This document shows positions 28,625-39,162 of a stretch of 64,000 nucleotides of DNA, piece after piece; position 1 is the first letter of the stretch; the number at the start of each line of letters is the position of its first letter. This DNA is from Mangrovimonas cancribranchiae (GTDB lineage: Bacteria; Bacteroidota; Bacteroidia; Flavobacteriales; Flavobacteriaceae), in assembly GCF_037126245.1 (NCBI RefSeq), contig NZ_CP136925.1, positions 481,001 through 545,000 of the forward strand, in the 5' to 3' direction. Below the pieces are notes generated by a model, which searched no databases, had not been told where the DNA came from, and saw nothing but the letters and a program-made list of their open reading frames with translations. The position numbers were made by a program, and so were the translations under genes.

Positions 28625-29242
28625 ATGTCTGGGTTAATAGGAAAAAAAATCGGTATGACCAGCATTTTCGATGACAATGGAAAGAATATTCCATGTACAG
28701 TTATCCAAGCTGGACCATGTATCGTTACCCAAGTCAGAACTGACGAAGTTGATGGCTATAACGCTGTTCAATTAGGTTTCGATGACGCGACAGAAAAAAG
28801 TGCTACAAAAGCTGAATTAGGTCATGCTAAAAAAGCTGGTACTTCTGTAAAGCGCAAAGTTGTCGAATTTCAAGGTTTTGACGAGGAGTACAAGTTAGGC
28901 GATGCTATTACAGTAGAGCATTTTGCTGAAGGAGAATTTGTTGATGTATCAGGTACATCAAAAGGTAAAGGGTTCCAAGGTGTTGTTAAAAGACACGGTT
29001 TTGGTGGAGTTGGTCAAGCAACACACGGTCAACATAACCGTTTAAGAGCTCCTGGATCTATTGGTGCTGCATCATATCCTGCACGTGTATTTAAAGGTAT
29101 GCGAATGGCCGGAAGAATGGGTGGCGAGAAAGTGAAAGTTCAAAATTTAAGAGTTTTAAAAGTAGTTCCTGAAAAGAACTTACTTGTTGTTAAAGGATGC
29201 GTTCCTGGACACAAAAACGCTTATGTAATTGTAAGAAAGTAA
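28625..29242 (+). CDS. rplC: 50S ribosomal protein L3
   Basis: 205 residues, starting [20 protein letters not shown] and carrying the peptidyl-transferase-centre loop region [22 protein letters not shown]. Its stop overlaps the rplD start by one base (TAATG). It is the first gene after the terminator-bearing spacer. Confidence 0.98.
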   Translation: MSGLIGKKIGMTSIFDDNGKNIPCTVIQAGPCIVTQVRTDEVDGYNAVQLGFDDATEKSATKAELGHAKKAGTSVKRKVVEFQGFDEEYKLGDAITVEHFAEGEFVDVSGTSKGKGFQGVVKRHGFGGVGQATHGQHNRLRAPGSIGAASYPARVFKGMRMAGRMGGEKVKVQNLRVLKVVPEKNLLVVKGCVPGHKNAYVIVRK

Positions 29243-29871
29243 TGAAAGTAGCAGTTTTAGATATAAACGGAAAAGACACAGGTAGAAAGGTTGAACTTTC
29301 TAAAGATGTGTTTGCTATAGAGCCAAACAACCATGCTGTTTACTTAGACGTTAAGCAATATTTAGCTAACCAACGTCAAGGAACACACAAGGCTAAAGAA
29401 AGAGCAGAAATTGCTGGAAGTACACGTAAAATTAAAAAACAAAAAGGAACAGGTACTGCAAGAGCAGGAAGTATTAAATCTGGACTTTTTAAAGGTGGTG
29501 GACGTATGTTTGGTCCAAGACCTAGAAATTACGGGTTTAAATTAAACAAAAACCTTAAACGTCTAGCTCGTAAATCTGCTTTAACAATTAAAGCAAATGA
29601 CAAGGCGATTACAGTACTTGAAGATTTTAACTTTGATACTCCAAAAACAAAAGAGTTCAAAGCTGTGCTAAAAGCCTTAAGCTTAGAAGATAAAAAATCA
29701 CTCTTTGTGTTGGGAGCGTCAAATAATAATGTATATTTGTCGTCACGTAATTTACAAGGGCATGAGGTTGTAAATAGCTCTGAATTAAGTACTTACGGGA
29801 TTGTGAATGCGAATCAAGTAGTGCTTTTAGAGAGTTCATTAGAAGGAATTGAAACGAATTTAAGTAAATAA
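29242..29871 (+). CDS. rplD: 50S ribosomal protein L4
   Basis: 209 residues from the ATG at 29242, which overlaps the rplC stop; an in-frame ATG 45 bp upstream lies inside rplC and is not used by homologues. The exit-tunnel loop [23 protein letters not shown] is visible at about residues 63-85. In E. coli L4 autoregulates the S10 operon, which makes the element at 28512-28588 a candidate target. Confidence 0.97.
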   Translation: MKVAVLDINGKDTGRKVELSKDVFAIEPNNHAVYLDVKQYLANQRQGTHKAKERAEIAGSTRKIKKQKGTGTARAGSIKSGLFKGGGRMFGPRPRNYGFKLNKNLKRLARKSALTIKANDKAITVLEDFNFDTPKTKEFKAVLKALSLEDKKSLFVLGASNNNVYLSSRNLQGHEVVNSSELSTYGIVNANQVVLLESSLEGIETNLSK

Positions 29872-29877
29872 GGAACC

Positions 29878-30168
29878 ATGAACATCTTAATAAAACCTAT
29901 AATCACAGAAAAAGCGACCACTCAAAGCGAGACTTTGAATGCTTATGCTTTTGAGGTGAATACAAAGGCGAACAAGATAGAAATTAAAGAAGCGGTAGAA
30001 GCTGCTTATGGTGTTTCTGTTGAAAAAGTTCGTACGATAAATGTCCGCCCAGAAAGAAGTACTCGTTATACAAAAACGGGGATTCAAAACGGAAAAACAA
30101 AAGCTATTAAAAAAGCAATTGTTCAAGTGGCGGAAGGTGAGATTATTGATTTATACAGTAATATGTAA
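29878..30168 (+). CDS. rplW: 50S ribosomal protein L23
   Basis: 96 residues starting MNILIKPIITEKAT, with the typical YAFEVNTKANKIEIKEAVE core. L23 lies at the tunnel exit and is the docking point for SRP and trigger factor. Six bp separate it from rplD. Confidence 0.97.
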   Translation: MNILIKPIITEKATTQSETLNAYAFEVNTKANKIEIKEAVEAAYGVSVEKVRTINVRPERSTRYTKTGIQNGKTKAIKKAIVQVAEGEIIDLYSNM

Positions 30169-30178
30169 ATAGACAAAA

Positions 30179-31006
30179 ATGTCAGTAAAGAAATTAAAAC
30201 CAATCACGCCAGGTCAGCGTTTTAGAGTAGTTAATGGGTATGACGCCATTACTACTGATAAGCCGGAGAAAAGTTTACTTGCTCCGAAAAAAAGATCTGG
30301 TGGTAGAAACAGTCAAGGAAAAATGACCATGCGCTACATAGGTGGTGGTCATAAGAAACGTTATCGTATTATCGATTTTAAGCGTAACAAAGCAGGAGTA
30401 TCTGCGGAAGTTATGTCTATCGAGTACGATCCAAACAGAACTGCATTCATCGCTTTATTAAAATATGAAGATGGTGAAAAGAGATATATTATCGCGCAAA
30501 ACGGTCTTCAAGTTGGGCAAAAAGTGGTTTCGAATACCGAAAACGTACCAACTGAAATCGGTAACGCTATGCCATTAAATAAAATTCCATTAGGAACAAT
30601 TATTTCATGTGTTGAGTTAAGACCAGGACAAGGTGCTGTAATGGCACGTTCAGCTGGAGCCTTTGCTCAGCTAATGGCAAGAGAAGGTAAATTTGCTACT
30701 ATTAAATTACCTTCTGGAGAAACACGTATGGTTCCTGGATCTTGTATGGCAACAATAGGCGTTGTGTCAAATTCAGATCATCAATTACTTGTAGCTGGTA
30801 AAGCTGGTAGAACACGTTGGTTAGGTAGAAGACCAAGAACAAGACCAGTAGTAATGAACCCAGTAGATCACCCAATGGGTGGTGGTGAAGGACGTTCTTC
30901 TGGAGGACATCCTCGCTCAAGAAAAGGATTGCCAGCTAAAGGTTATAGAACACGTTCTAAAACTAAGGCAAGTAATAAATATATTGTAGAACGTAGAAAG
31001 AAATAA
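30179..31006 (+). CDS. rplB: 50S ribosomal protein L2
   Basis: 275 residues, with the peptidyl-transferase-associated [19 protein letters not shown] motif near residues 223-241 and a basic C-terminal tail. Normal family length. Placed between rplW and rpsS as in the conserved S10 operon order. Confidence 0.98.
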   Translation: MSVKKLKPITPGQRFRVVNGYDAITTDKPEKSLLAPKKRSGGRNSQGKMTMRYIGGGHKKRYRIIDFKRNKAGVSAEVMSIEYDPNRTAFIALLKYEDGEKRYIIAQNGLQVGQKVVSNTENVPTEIGNAMPLNKIPLGTIISCVELRPGQGAVMARSAGAFAQLMAREGKFATIKLPSGETRMVPGSCMATIGVVSNSDHQLLVAGKAGRTRWLGRRPRTRPVVMNPVDHPMGGGEGRSSGGHPRSRKGLPAKGYRTRSKTKASNKYIVERRKK

Positions 31007-31012
31007 TAAGAC

Positions 31013-31291
31013 ATGGCAAGATCATTAAAAAAAGGACCTTACGTTCATTATAAATTAGAGAGAAAAGTTCAGGCCAATGTTGAGTCTGGTAAGAAAACTG
31101 TAATCAAAACTTGGTCAAGAGCCAGTATGATTACTCCAGATTTTGTTGGACAAACGATAGCTGTGCATAACGGACGTCAATTCGTGCCAGTATATGTAAC
31201 AGAAAACATGGTAGGACATAAATTAGGAGAATTTTCACCAACACGTTCATTCCGTGGACACGCAGGTGCTAAAAACAAAGGAAAAAGGTAA
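31013..31291 (+). CDS. rpsS: 30S ribosomal protein S19
   Basis: 92 residues, [19 protein letters not shown] followed by the family motif [22 protein letters not shown]. Binds 16S rRNA in the head with S13. Spaced by 6 bp on both sides. Confidence 0.98.
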   Translation: MARSLKKGPYVHYKLERKVQANVESGKKTVIKTWSRASMITPDFVGQTIAVHNGRQFVPVYVTENMVGHKLGEFSPTRSFRGHAGAKNKGKR

Positions 31292-31297
31292 TAAGCT

Positions 31298-31705
31298 ATG
31301 GGAAGTCGTAAAAAACAAATGGCAGACGCTATTAAGGAACAGAAGAAGCAAATTGCTTTCGCTAAGCTTAATAACTGTCCTACGTCTCCAAGAAAAATGC
31401 GTTTAGTAGCCGATTTAGTAAGAGGTGAACGCGTGGAAAAAGCTCTAAATATCTTAAGATTTAGCCAGAAAGAGGCATCAAATCGTTTAGAGAAGCTTTT
31501 ATTATCGGCTATTGCCAACTGGCAAGCGAAAAATGAAGACGCCGATATTGAAGCAGCTGAGCTTTATGTGAAAGAAGTAAGAGTAGACGGAGGAGCAATG
31601 CTTAAAAGATTGCGTCCAGCTCCACAAGGTCGTGCTCACAGAATTAGAAAACGTTCAAACCACGTTACATTAGTGGTGGATGCTAATAATAAAACACAAA
31701 GTTAA
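31298..31705 (+). CDS. rplV: 50S ribosomal protein L22
   Basis: 135 residues with the L22 tunnel hairpin region ([30 protein letters not shown]) near residues 88-117. The first 20 residues are a slightly longer basic N-terminus than in E. coli (110 residues). Confidence 0.97.
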   Translation: MGSRKKQMADAIKEQKKQIAFAKLNNCPTSPRKMRLVADLVRGERVEKALNILRFSQKEASNRLEKLLLSAIANWQAKNEDADIEAAELYVKEVRVDGGAMLKRLRPAPQGRAHRIRKRSNHVTLVVDANNKTQS

Positions 31706-31714
31706 GATAGAGGT

Positions 31715-32419
31715 ATGGGACAAAAAACAAATCCAATAGGAAACCGCTTAGGAATTATCAGAGGATGGGAATCTAACTGGTTTGGTGGCGACGATTATGG
31801 AGATAAACTTGCCGAAGACGACAAGATTAGAAAGTATATCCATGCACGTCTATCAAAAGCTAGTGTTTCAAGAGTAATTATCGAGCGTACACTTAAACTT
31901 GTAACCGTTACTATCACTACGGCTCGTCCAGGTATCATTATTGGTAAAGGCGGTCAAGAGGTAGACAAGTTAAAGGAAGAGCTTAAAAAGATTACAGGTA
32001 AAGAAGTTCAAATAAACATATTTGAAATTAAAAGACCGGAACTAGATGCGCACTTAGTAGCAGCCAGCATTGCACGTCAAATCGAGAATCGTATTTCTTA
32101 CCGTCGTGCTATTAAAATGGCTATTGCTGCCACTATGAGAATGAATGCTGAGGGAATTAAAATCCAAATTAGTGGTCGTTTAAACGGAGCTGAAATGGCA
32201 CGTAGCGAACACTACAAAGAAGGACGTATTCCTTTATCAACATTTAGAGCCGATATTGATTACGCACTTGTAGAAGCACATACTACTTACGGTAGATTAG
32301 GTGTAAAAGTGTGGATCATGAAAGGTGAAGTATATGGAAAAAGAGAGCTTTCTCCGCTTGTTGGATTGTCTAAGAAGCAAGGAAAAGGTGGACGCGGAAA
32401 ATCCCGTCGTAGAAAGTAA
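31715..32419 (+). CDS. rpsC: 30S ribosomal protein S3
   Basis: 234 residues. [20 protein letters not shown] is the start, the KH-domain GxxG loop is in [17 protein letters not shown] (about residues 69-85), and the C-terminal domain carries [11 protein letters not shown]3 forms part of the mRNA entry helicase. Confidence 0.98.
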   Translation: MGQKTNPIGNRLGIIRGWESNWFGGDDYGDKLAEDDKIRKYIHARLSKASVSRVIIERTLKLVTVTITTARPGIIIGKGGQEVDKLKEELKKITGKEVQINIFEIKRPELDAHLVAASIARQIENRISYRRAIKMAIAATMRMNAEGIKIQISGRLNGAEMARSEHYKEGRIPLSTFRADIDYALVEAHTTYGRLGVKVWIMKGEVYGKRELSPLVGLSKKQGKGGRGKSRRRK

Positions 32420-32439
32420 TTTTTTAAACAAGAAAGAAC

Positions 32440-32865
32440 ATGTTACAGCCTAAGAAAACAAAATTTCGTAAGCAACAAAAAGGACGCATGAAAGGAAATG
32501 CCGGAAGAGGGCATAGACTAACAAGCGGTTCTTTTGGAATAAAATCTTTAGACGCTAAGTTTATAACAGCACGTCAAATAGAAGCAGCACGTATTGCCGC
32601 TACACGTTACATGAAAAGAGAAGGATCTATCTGGATTAAAATTTTTCCAGATAAGCCAATTACAAAGAAGCCTCTTGAAGTACGTATGGGTAAAGGTAAA
32701 GGTGCCGTAGAATATTGGGCAGCTGTAGTAAAACCTGGTAGAATGTTGTTTGAAGTAGGTGGTGTACCTTTAGAAACAGCTAAAGAAGCATTACGATTAG
32801 CAGCACAAAAATTACCAGTAAGAACTAAGTTTGTTGTTGCAAGAGATTACGAACACGAAGCATAA
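32440..32865 (+). CDS. rplP: 50S ribosomal protein L16
   Basis: 141 residues, [19 protein letters not shown] start and [29 protein letters not shown] core. Contacts A-site tRNA on the large subunit. rpmC follows after 13 bp. Confidence 0.98.
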   Translation: MLQPKKTKFRKQQKGRMKGNAGRGHRLTSGSFGIKSLDAKFITARQIEAARIAATRYMKREGSIWIKIFPDKPITKKPLEVRMGKGKGAVEYWAAVVKPGRMLFEVGGVPLETAKEALRLAAQKLPVRTKFVVARDYEHEA

Positions 32866-32878
32866 TTTATTTGATATT

Positions 32879-33070
32879 ATGAAACAATCAGAAATTAAAG
32901 AATTATCTGTTGCTGAGTTACAAGAGAAACTTAGTGAAACAAAACAGAGCTATTCAGAGTTAAAAATGGCTCATACTATTTCTCCTTTAGAGAACCCAAT
33001 TCAGTTACGTGCAACAAGACGTACCGTAGCAAGAATTGCAACCGAATTAACTAAAAGAGATTTACAATAA
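32879..33070 (+). CDS. rpmC: 50S ribosomal protein L29
   Basis: 63 residues from the ATG at 32879, MKQSEIKELSVAELQEKL, a normal-length helical hairpin protein at the tunnel exit. An earlier in-frame ATG at 32831 lies within rplP and is not the start. Confidence 0.96.
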   Translation: MKQSEIKELSVAELQEKLSETKQSYSELKMAHTISPLENPIQLRATRRTVARIATELTKRDLQ

Positions 33071-33084
33071 TTCTGCAGTAGAAT

Positions 33085-33342
33085 ATGGAAACAAGAAATT
33101 TAAGAAAAGAACGTATAGGTGTAGTTACCAGTAATAAAATGCAGAAGTCGATTGTGGTTTCTGAAGTAAAAAAGGTAAAACACCCTATGTACGGAAAATT
33201 CGTATTAAAAACGAAAAAGTACGTTGCACACGACGAAACAAACGATTGTAACATTGGAGATACTGTAAAAATCATGGAAACAAAACCCATGAGTAAATCC
33301 AAATGTTGGAGATTAGTTGAAATAATTGAAAGAGCGAAGTAA
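33085..33342 (+). CDS. rpsQ: 30S ribosomal protein S17
   Basis: 85 residues, [27 protein letters not shown]-fold primary 16S binder with the [23 protein letters not shown]-terminal part. rplN starts 2 bp after its stop. Confidence 0.97.
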   Translation: METRNLRKERIGVVTSNKMQKSIVVSEVKKVKHPMYGKFVLKTKKYVAHDETNDCNIGDTVKIMETKPMSKSKCWRLVEIIERAK

Positions 33343-33344
33343 TT

Positions 33345-33713
33345 ATGGTACAGACTGAATCAAGATTAAAAGTAGCAGATAACACCGGAGCTAAGGAAGT
33401 ATTAACAATACGTGTTCTTGGTGGTACTAAAAGAAGATATGCTTCTGTAGGAGATAAAATAGTTGTTTCTGTAAAAGAAGCCACTCCTAATGGAAATATC
33501 AAAAAAGGTGCTGTCTCTACAGCAGTAGTAGTACGTACTGTAAAAGAAGTACGTCGTCCAGATGGATCTTATATCAGGTTTGATGATAACGCTTGTGTCC
33601 TTTTAAACCCACAAGGTGAAATGAGAGGAACACGTGTATTTGGACCTGTAGCAAGAGAACTTCGTGATAAACAATTCATGAAAATTGTATCATTAGCACC
33701 AGAAGTGCTTTAA
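33345..33713 (+). CDS. rplN: 50S ribosomal protein L14
   Basis: 122 residues, the exact usual length. Motifs [19 protein letters not shown] and [28 protein letters not shown] are complete. Forms an intersubunit bridge and is the binding site for RsfS. Confidence 0.98.
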   Translation: MVQTESRLKVADNTGAKEVLTIRVLGGTKRRYASVGDKIVVSVKEATPNGNIKKGAVSTAVVVRTVKEVRRPDGSYIRFDDNACVLLNPQGEMRGTRVFGPVARELRDKQFMKIVSLAPEVL

Positions 33714-33725
33714 TGAAATTATAAA

Positions 33726-34037
33726 ATGACAAAGCTTAAAATCAAATCAGGAGATACTGTAAAAGTAGTAGCTGGAGATCATAAAGGATCAGAAGGTAAA
33801 GTGCTTAAAGTATACAAAGATAAAAACAAGGCGATTGTTGAAGGTGTGAACATGGTGAAAAAACACATGAAGCCAAGTGCACAAAACCCTCAAGGAGGAA
33901 TCGTTGAAAAAGAAGCAGCTATTCACGTATCTAACTTATCATTGTTAACCTCAAAAGGAGAAACAACACGAGTAGGATACAGAATGGAAGGAGACAAGAA
34001 AGTAAGATTTTCCAAAAAATCTAATGAAGTAATTTAG
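33726..34037 (+). CDS. rplX: 50S ribosomal protein L24
   Basis: 103 residues with a KOW motif ([21 protein letters not shown], about residues 9-29). An early assembly protein of the large subunit. rplE starts 2 bp after its stop. Confidence 0.97.
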   Translation: MTKLKIKSGDTVKVVAGDHKGSEGKVLKVYKDKNKAIVEGVNMVKKHMKPSAQNPQGGIVEKEAAIHVSNLSLLTSKGETTRVGYRMEGDKKVRFSKKSNEVI

Positions 34038-34039
34038 TT

Positions 34040-34591
34040 ATGGCATATACACCGAGACTTAAAGAAGAGTACAAGAGCAGAGTAATCTCAGCTCTTACAG
34101 AGGAATTTGGATATAACAATGTAATGCAAGTTCCTAAACTAAAAAAGATAGTTTTATCTAGAGGTATTGGCGCTGCTGTTGCAGATAAAAAGTTAATCGA
34201 TCACGCTATTGATGAGCTTTCTGCTATAACAGGACAAAAGGCTGTTGCAACAATGTCGAAAAAAGACGTTGCATCATTTAAACTTCGTAAAGGAATGCCT
34301 ATTGGAGCTAAAGTTACTTTACGTGGAGAACGTATGTACGAATTTTTAGATCGTTTAATTACATCGGCACTTCCACGTGTAAGAGATTTTAATGGTATTA
34401 AAGCCACAGGTTTTGACGGTAGAGGTAATTACAACCTAGGAGTTACCGAACAAATTATCTTCCCAGAAATTGATATCGATAAGGTAAACAGAGTTTCAGG
34501 AATGGATATTACATTTGTAACTAGCGCAGAAACCGATAAAGAGGCAAAATCATTATTAACAGAATTAGGATTACCTTTTAAAAAGAATTAA
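34040..34591 (+). CDS. rplE: 50S ribosomal protein L5
   Basis: 183 residues; [17 protein letters not shown] start, [17 protein letters not shown] and [11 protein letters not shown] are family landmarks. Binds 5S rRNA and contacts P-site tRNA. Confidence 0.98.
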   Translation: MAYTPRLKEEYKSRVISALTEEFGYNNVMQVPKLKKIVLSRGIGAAVADKKLIDHAIDELSAITGQKAVATMSKKDVASFKLRKGMPIGAKVTLRGERMYEFLDRLITSALPRVRDFNGIKATGFDGRGNYNLGVTEQIIFPEIDIDKVNRVSGMDITFVTSAETDKEAKSLLTELGLPFKKN

Positions 34592-34595
34592 TACT

Positions 34596-34865
34596 ATGGC
34601 TAAAGAATCAATGAAAGCCCGTGAGGTAAAAAGAGCAAAAACAGTAGCTAAATATGCAGAAAAACGCAAAGCTTTAAAAGAAGCTGGCGATTACGAAGCA
34701 TTACAAAAGTTACCAAAAAACGCTTCTCCAGTACGTATGCACAACCGTTGTAAATTAACTGGAAGACCAAAGGGTTATATGAGACAATTTGGTATCTCAC
34801 GTGTAATGTTCAGAGAGATGGCTAACAAAGGGTTAATACCTGGAGTTAAGAAAGCTAGCTGGTAA
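34596..34865 (+). CDS. rpsN: 30S ribosomal protein S14, zinc-independent type
   Basis: 89 residues. The long form is recognised by its length and lack of paired CxxC motifs; only one Cys is present, in [21 protein letters not shown]. Short S14 forms of about 61 residues bind zinc; this one should not. A 74-bp spacer to rpsH follows. Confidence 0.97.
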   Translation: MAKESMKAREVKRAKTVAKYAEKRKALKEAGDYEALQKLPKNASPVRMHNRCKLTGRPKGYMRQFGISRVMFREMANKGLIPGVKKASW

Positions 34866-34939
34866 AAAACAAATATAAACTGGTCTCAGGTTTAATGTTG
34901 AAAGACAATATTAAAAACCGTTACCGAAATTTAATAACT

Positions 34940-35338
34940 ATGTATTCAGATCCAATTGCGGATTATTTAACGCGAATTAGAAATGCTGTACGAGCCAACC
35001 ACAGAGTGGTAGAGATTCCAGCATCTAACTTAAAGAAAGAAATAACTAAAATATTATTCGATCAAGGATTTATTTTAAGTTATAAATTTGACGACTCGTC
35101 TGCTCAAGGAACAATTAAAATTGCCCTTAAGTACAATAAAGACACCAAAGAGTCTGTAATTAAAAAAATACAGAGAATTAGTAAACCAGGTTTACGTAAG
35201 TACTCAAGTTCAAAAGAAATGCCACGTATTTTAAATGGTCTTGGAATTGCTATCGTTTCTACCTCTCATGGAGTTATGACAGGTAAACAAGCAGAACAAG
35301 CAAACGTTGGTGGAGAAGTATTGTGTTACGTATACTAA
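34940..35338 (+). CDS. rpsH: 30S ribosomal protein S8
   Basis: 132 residues from the ATG at 34940 (MYSDPIADYLTRIRNAV). An in-frame ATG 45 bp earlier would add a non-homologous tail and is rejected. The C-terminal STSHGVMTGKQAEQANVGGEVLCYVY is the rRNA-binding region. In E. coli S8 regulates the spc operon. Confidence 0.97.
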   Translation: MYSDPIADYLTRIRNAVRANHRVVEIPASNLKKEITKILFDQGFILSYKFDDSSAQGTIKIALKYNKDTKESVIKKIQRISKPGLRKYSSSKEMPRILNGLGIAIVSTSHGVMTGKQAEQANVGGEVLCYVY

Positions 35339-35351
35339 AAAGCTGAAAAAA

Positions 35352-35894
35352 ATGTCAAGAATAGGTAATAGCCCAATAGCAATCCCAGAAGGAGTAACAG
35401 TAGACGTTAAAGATAACGTTGTTACAGTAAAAGGGAAGTTAGGAGAATTAACCCAAGAATTTTCAGCTGTAACTGTAAAAGTTGAAGAAGGAAATTTAAC
35501 GGTTGAACGTTCTTCTGAGAAAAAAGATGAAAAATCGAAACACGGTTTATACAGAGCTTTAATCAATAACATGATTGAAGGTGTTTCTAAAGGTTGGACA
35601 AAAGAATTAGAGTTAGTAGGAGTAGGATATAGAGCAAGTAACCAAGGTCAAAAATTAGATCTAGCCTTAGGTTTCTCTCATAATATCGTTTTAGACCTTG
35701 CCCCAGAGGTGAAAGTTGAAACTATCTCTGAAAAAGGAAAGAACCCAAGAATCAAGCTAACATCTCACGATAAACAACTTGTAGGACAAGTAGCTGCAAA
35801 AATTCGTTCTTTCCGTAAGCCAGAACCTTATAAAGGAAAAGGAGTGAAATTTGTTGGTGAACAAATTAGAAGAAAAGCAGGTAAATCAGCATAA
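35352..35894 (+). CDS. rplF: 50S ribosomal protein L6
   Basis: 180 residues from the ATG at 35352, MSRIGNSPIAIPEGV. The earlier in-frame ATG at 35307 lies within rpsH and is not used. The C-terminal motif YKGKGVKFVGEQIRRKAGK is intact. L6 lies near the factor-binding site. Confidence 0.97.
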   Translation: MSRIGNSPIAIPEGVTVDVKDNVVTVKGKLGELTQEFSAVTVKVEEGNLTVERSSEKKDEKSKHGLYRALINNMIEGVSKGWTKELELVGVGYRASNQGQKLDLALGFSHNIVLDLAPEVKVETISEKGKNPRIKLTSHDKQLVGQVAAKIRSFRKPEPYKGKGVKFVGEQIRRKAGKSA

Positions 35895-35904
35895 TAATTA
35901 AGTT

Positions 35905-36261
35905 ATGGCATTAACAAAGAACGAAAGAAGACAAAGAATAAAGAACAGAGTTCGTAAAATAGTTTCTGGAACAGAAGCTAGACCAAGATTATCTGTTTTT
36001 AGAAGTAATAAAGAAATTTATGCTCAAATAGTTGACGATGTAACAGGAAAAACCATTGCATCATCATCATCAAGAGATAAAGAAATTAGTTCTGCTAAAG
36101 GAACCAAAACTGAAGTTGCTACATTAGTAGGAAAGTCGGTTGCTGAAAAAGCCCTTAAAGCAGGTGTAGAAACCATTTCTTTTGATAGAGGTGGGTACTT
36201 ATATCACGGTAGAGTAAAATCATTAGCTGAAGGAGCTAGAGAAGCAGGACTTAAATTCTAA
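35905..36261 (+). CDS. rplR: 50S ribosomal protein L18
   Basis: 118 residues, with [20 protein letters not shown] and the C-terminal [26 protein letters not shown]. Binds 5S rRNA with L5. Confidence 0.98.
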   Translation: MALTKNERRQRIKNRVRKIVSGTEARPRLSVFRSNKEIYAQIVDDVTGKTIASSSSRDKEISSAKGTKTEVATLVGKSVAEKALKAGVETISFDRGGYLYHGRVKSLAEGAREAGLKF

Positions 36262-36268
36262 ATATATT

Positions 36269-36793
36269 ATGTATCAAAAATATAAAAGCGCAGAATTAGT
36301 AAAACCAGGTGGATTAGATCTTAAAGATCGTTTAGTTGGTGTACAAAGAGTAACAAAAGTAACTAAAGGTGGTAGAGCATTTGGTTTCTCAGCAATCGTA
36401 GTGGTTGGAGACGAAGCAGGTGTTGTTGGACACGGTTTAGGGAAGTCTAAAGACGTAGCAAGTGCTATCTCTAAAGCTGTAGAAGACGCTAAGAAAAACT
36501 TAGTTCGTATCCCATTAGTTAAAGGAACACTACCTCACGAGCAAAAAGGTAAATACGGCGGAGCAAGAGTAAACATTATTCCTGCTGCACCTGGTACCGG
36601 AGTTATTGCTGGTGGTGCTGTAAGAACTGTTTTAGAAGCAGTTGGTGTACATGATGTATTATCAAAATCTCAAGGGTCATCAAACCCACATAATGTAGTA
36701 AAAGCAACTTTCGATGCGTTACTTCAATTAAGAGATGCAAAAGCAGTTGCAAGAGAAAGAGGAATCTCTCTTGAGAAATTGTATAAAGGTTAA
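36269..36793 (+). CDS. rpsE: 30S ribosomal protein S5
   Basis: 174 residues. It has the double-stranded RNA-binding-like N-terminal fold ([21 protein letters not shown]) and [24 protein letters not shown]. Takes part in decoding fidelity. 12 bp precede rpmD. Confidence 0.98.
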   Translation: MYQKYKSAELVKPGGLDLKDRLVGVQRVTKVTKGGRAFGFSAIVVVGDEAGVVGHGLGKSKDVASAISKAVEDAKKNLVRIPLVKGTLPHEQKGKYGGARVNIIPAAPGTGVIAGGAVRTVLEAVGVHDVLSKSQGSSNPHNVVKATFDALLQLRDAKAVARERGISLEKLYKG

Positions 36794-36805
36794 TAAAGGA
36801 TAACG

Positions 36806-36988
36806 ATGGCAAAGATTAAAGTTACAAAAGTAAAAAGTGCAATCAACCGTACCCAAAGACAAAAAAGAACCCTAGAAGCATTAGGACTTAAAAAAATTGG
36901 TCAAGTAGTTGAGCACGATGCCACACCAAACATCCTTGGTATGGTTAATAAAGTTAAACATTTAGTTTCTGTAGAAGAAACAAAATAA
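36806..36988 (+). CDS. rpmD: 50S ribosomal protein L30
   Basis: 60 residues, with KVTKVKSAINRTQRQKRTLEALGL and the C-terminal NILGMVNKVKHLVSVEE typical of L30. Complete. Confidence 0.96.
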   Translation: MAKIKVTKVKSAINRTQRQKRTLEALGLKKIGQVVEHDATPNILGMVNKVKHLVSVEETK

Positions 36989-37000
36989 TAAGATACTGAA

Positions 37001-37453
37001 ATGGATTTAAGTAATTTAAAACCTGCTGAAGGTTCAGTTAATAACAACGCAAAACGCGTTGGACGCGGACAAGGATCCGGAAAAGGTGGCACTGCAACAA
37101 GAGGTCACAAAGGAGCAAAGTCTCGTTCTGGATATTCTAAGAAAATAGGATTTGAAGGAGGGCAAATGCCACTTCAAAGACGTGTGCCTAAATTTGGTTT
37201 TACTAATAGAAACCGTGTAAGCTATCAAGGTGTAAACTTAGATACAATACAACAATTAGTAGACGAAAAAAAGATAACCGATACTTTAGATTTTGAAACG
37301 ATGGTTTCTTTAAGATTAGCTAGAAAGAATGAACTAGTAAAAATCTTAGGAAGAGGCGAATTAAAATCAAAAGTAAAAGTATCTGCTCATAAGTTTACTG
37401 CGTCAGCTCAAGCAGCTATTGAAGGTGCTGGAGGCGAAGCTGTAACTTTATAA
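37001..37453 (+). CDS. rplO: 50S ribosomal protein L15
   Basis: 150 residues, starting MDLSNLKPAEGSVNN with the Gly/Arg-rich GRGQGSGKGGTATRGHKG segment (about residues 23-40) that threads through 23S rRNA. secY follows after 14 bp. Confidence 0.97.
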   Translation: MDLSNLKPAEGSVNNNAKRVGRGQGSGKGGTATRGHKGAKSRSGYSKKIGFEGGQMPLQRRVPKFGFTNRNRVSYQGVNLDTIQQLVDEKKITDTLDFETMVSLRLARKNELVKILGRGELKSKVKVSAHKFTASAQAAIEGAGGEAVTL

Positions 37454-37467
37454 TCACGTTTAAGCGC

Positions 37468-38814
37468 ATGAAGTTTATAGAAACAATAAAGAACGTTTGG
37501 AAAATAGAAGAACTAAGAAACAGAATTATACTAACCCTAGGTCTGTTATTAGTTTACCGTTTTGGTGCACAAGTAGTTTTACCTGGTATTGATGCTGCTC
37601 AATTAGAGAGCCTGCAAAGTAATACAGAGACAGGATTGTTAGGATTACTTAATGCGTTTACCGGAGGAGCATTTGCAAATGCATCGGTTTTTGCTTTAGG
37701 TATTATGCCTTACATTTCGGCTTCTATTGTGGTACAGTTAATGGGAATTGCTATTCCTTACTTACAAAAACTACAAAAAGAAGGCGCTAGTGGTCAAAAG
37801 AAAATAACACAAATTACACGTTGGTTAACCATTGCTATATGTTTGGTGCAAGCACCAGGATACTTAGCTAGTTTACCAACGGCATTTGGAATTCCTCAAA
37901 GTGCCTTTTTATTAGGGACAGGAGGATTATTCTATTTTTCATCTATAGTTATTTTAGTAACAGGTTGTATATTTGCAATGTGGTTAGGTGAAAAAATCAC
38001 TGATAAAGGTATTGGTAATGGTATATCGCTATTAATTATGGTAGGTATTATTGCAACTTTACCTAAAGCATTCTTACAAAATGCCTCTTCAAGATTAGAA
38101 GGAAACAATGTAATGTTAATCCTTTTTGAATTGGTAATTTGGTTAGTGATTATCTTAGCTTCTATAATGTTAGTAATGGCTGTTAGAAAAATAGCCGTTC
38201 AATATGCAAGACGAACAGCTTCTGGTGGCTACGAGAAAAATGTATTTGGATCAAGACAATATATTCCATTAAAGTTAAATGCTTCTGGAGTAATGCCAAT
38301 TATATTTGCTCAAGCTATTATGTTTGTACCAGGTTTAATAGGAGGAACATCTTTAATGAAAGATTCTGCTGTAGGACAATGGTTGCAAACTCAGTTTGCT
38401 GACATATTTGGATTTTGGTATAATTTAGTATTTGCCTTATTAATTATAGTATTTACATACTTCTATACGGCAATTACAGTACCAACAAACAAAATGGCTG
38501 ATGATTTAAAACGAAGCGGCGGGTTTATACCAGGTATAAGACCAGGTAGTGAAACGTCGGAATATTTAGATAAAATAATGTCTCAAATAACCTTACCAGG
38601 ATCTATATTCTTAGCTCTAATAGCAATTTTCCCTGCTATTATTGTTAAGGTGTTAAATGTACAATCTGGTTGGGCCCTATTTTTTGGAGGAACATCATTG
38701 TTGATTATGGTAGGAGTTGCAATCGATACCATGCAGCAAGTAAATTCTTATTTATTGAATAGACATTATGATGGCTTGATGAAAACAGGTAAAAATAGAA
38801 AAGCAGTCGCTTAA
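37468..38814 (+). CDS. secY: preprotein translocase subunit SecY
   Basis: 448-residue membrane protein with about ten membrane helices. SecY landmarks are LNAFTGGAFANASVFALGIMPYISASI (plug/TM2), the KNVFGSRQYIPLKLNASGVMPIIFA region (TM7) and the cytoplasmic SGGFIPGIRPG loop. It forms the protein-conducting channel with SecE and SecG. The adk and map genes found after secY in many bacteria are absent here; infA follows directly. Confidence 0.98.
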   Translation: MKFIETIKNVWKIEELRNRIILTLGLLLVYRFGAQVVLPGIDAAQLESLQSNTETGLLGLLNAFTGGAFANASVFALGIMPYISASIVVQLMGIAIPYLQKLQKEGASGQKKITQITRWLTIAICLVQAPGYLASLPTAFGIPQSAFLLGTGGLFYFSSIVILVTGCIFAMWLGEKITDKGIGNGISLLIMVGIIATLPKAFLQNASSRLEGNNVMLILFELVIWLVIILASIMLVMAVRKIAVQYARRTASGGYEKNVFGSRQYIPLKLNASGVMPIIFAQAIMFVPGLIGGTSLMKDSAVGQWLQTQFADIFGFWYNLVFALLIIVFTYFYTAITVPTNKMADDLKRSGGFIPGIRPGSETSEYLDKIMSQITLPGSIFLALIAIFPAIIVKVLNVQSGWALFFGGTSLLIMVGVAIDTMQQVNSYLLNRHYDGLMKTGKNRKAVA

Positions 38815-38823
38815 AAAAATACT

Positions 38824-39039
38824 ATGGCAAAACAAGCACCTATAGAACAAGATGGAACAATTATAGAAGCATTGTCTAATGCAATGTTTCGCGTAGAGTT
38901 AGAGAATGGTCACATTGTGACAGCTCATATCTCAGGAAAAATGAGAATGCACTACATAAAATTGTTACCAGGAGACAAAGTAAAATTAGAAATGAGCCCT
39001 TACGATTTAACTAAGGCTCGCATAACTTATAGATACTAA
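38824..39039 (+). CDS. infA: translation initiation factor IF-1
   Basis: 71 residues, single OB fold ([19 protein letters not shown] and [24 protein letters not shown]). Binds the A-site during initiation. The position between secY and rpmJ is the conserved one. Confidence 0.97.
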   Translation: MAKQAPIEQDGTIIEALSNAMFRVELENGHIVTAHISGKMRMHYIKLLPGDKVKLEMSPYDLTKARITYRY

Positions 39040-39043
39040 TACT

Positions 39044-39160
39044 ATGAAAGTAAGAGCATCAGTAAAAAAAAGAAGCGCAGATTGTAAAATCGTGCGTAGA
39101 AAAGGTAGACTTTACGTAATCAACAAAAAGAATCCTAGATTCAAACAAAGACAAGGATAA
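39044..39160 (+). CDS. rpmJ: 50S ribosomal protein L36, with most zinc ligands lost
   Basis: A 38-residue gene: [20 protein letters not shown], then [18 protein letters not shown]. Canonical L36 has three Cys and one His that bind zinc; here only Cys14 remains, so it is a zinc-independent form. It starts 4 bp after the infA stop and ends 2 bp before rpsM. Confidence 0.96.
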   Translation: MKVRASVKKRSADCKIVRRKGRLYVINKKNPRFKQRQG

Positions 39161-39162
39161 TT

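Noticed and set aside
38815..39043. Missing adk and map genes after secY as a sign of a deletion
   Set aside because: Direct secY-infA-rpmJ order is usual in flavobacteria, so no rearrangement needs to be assumed.
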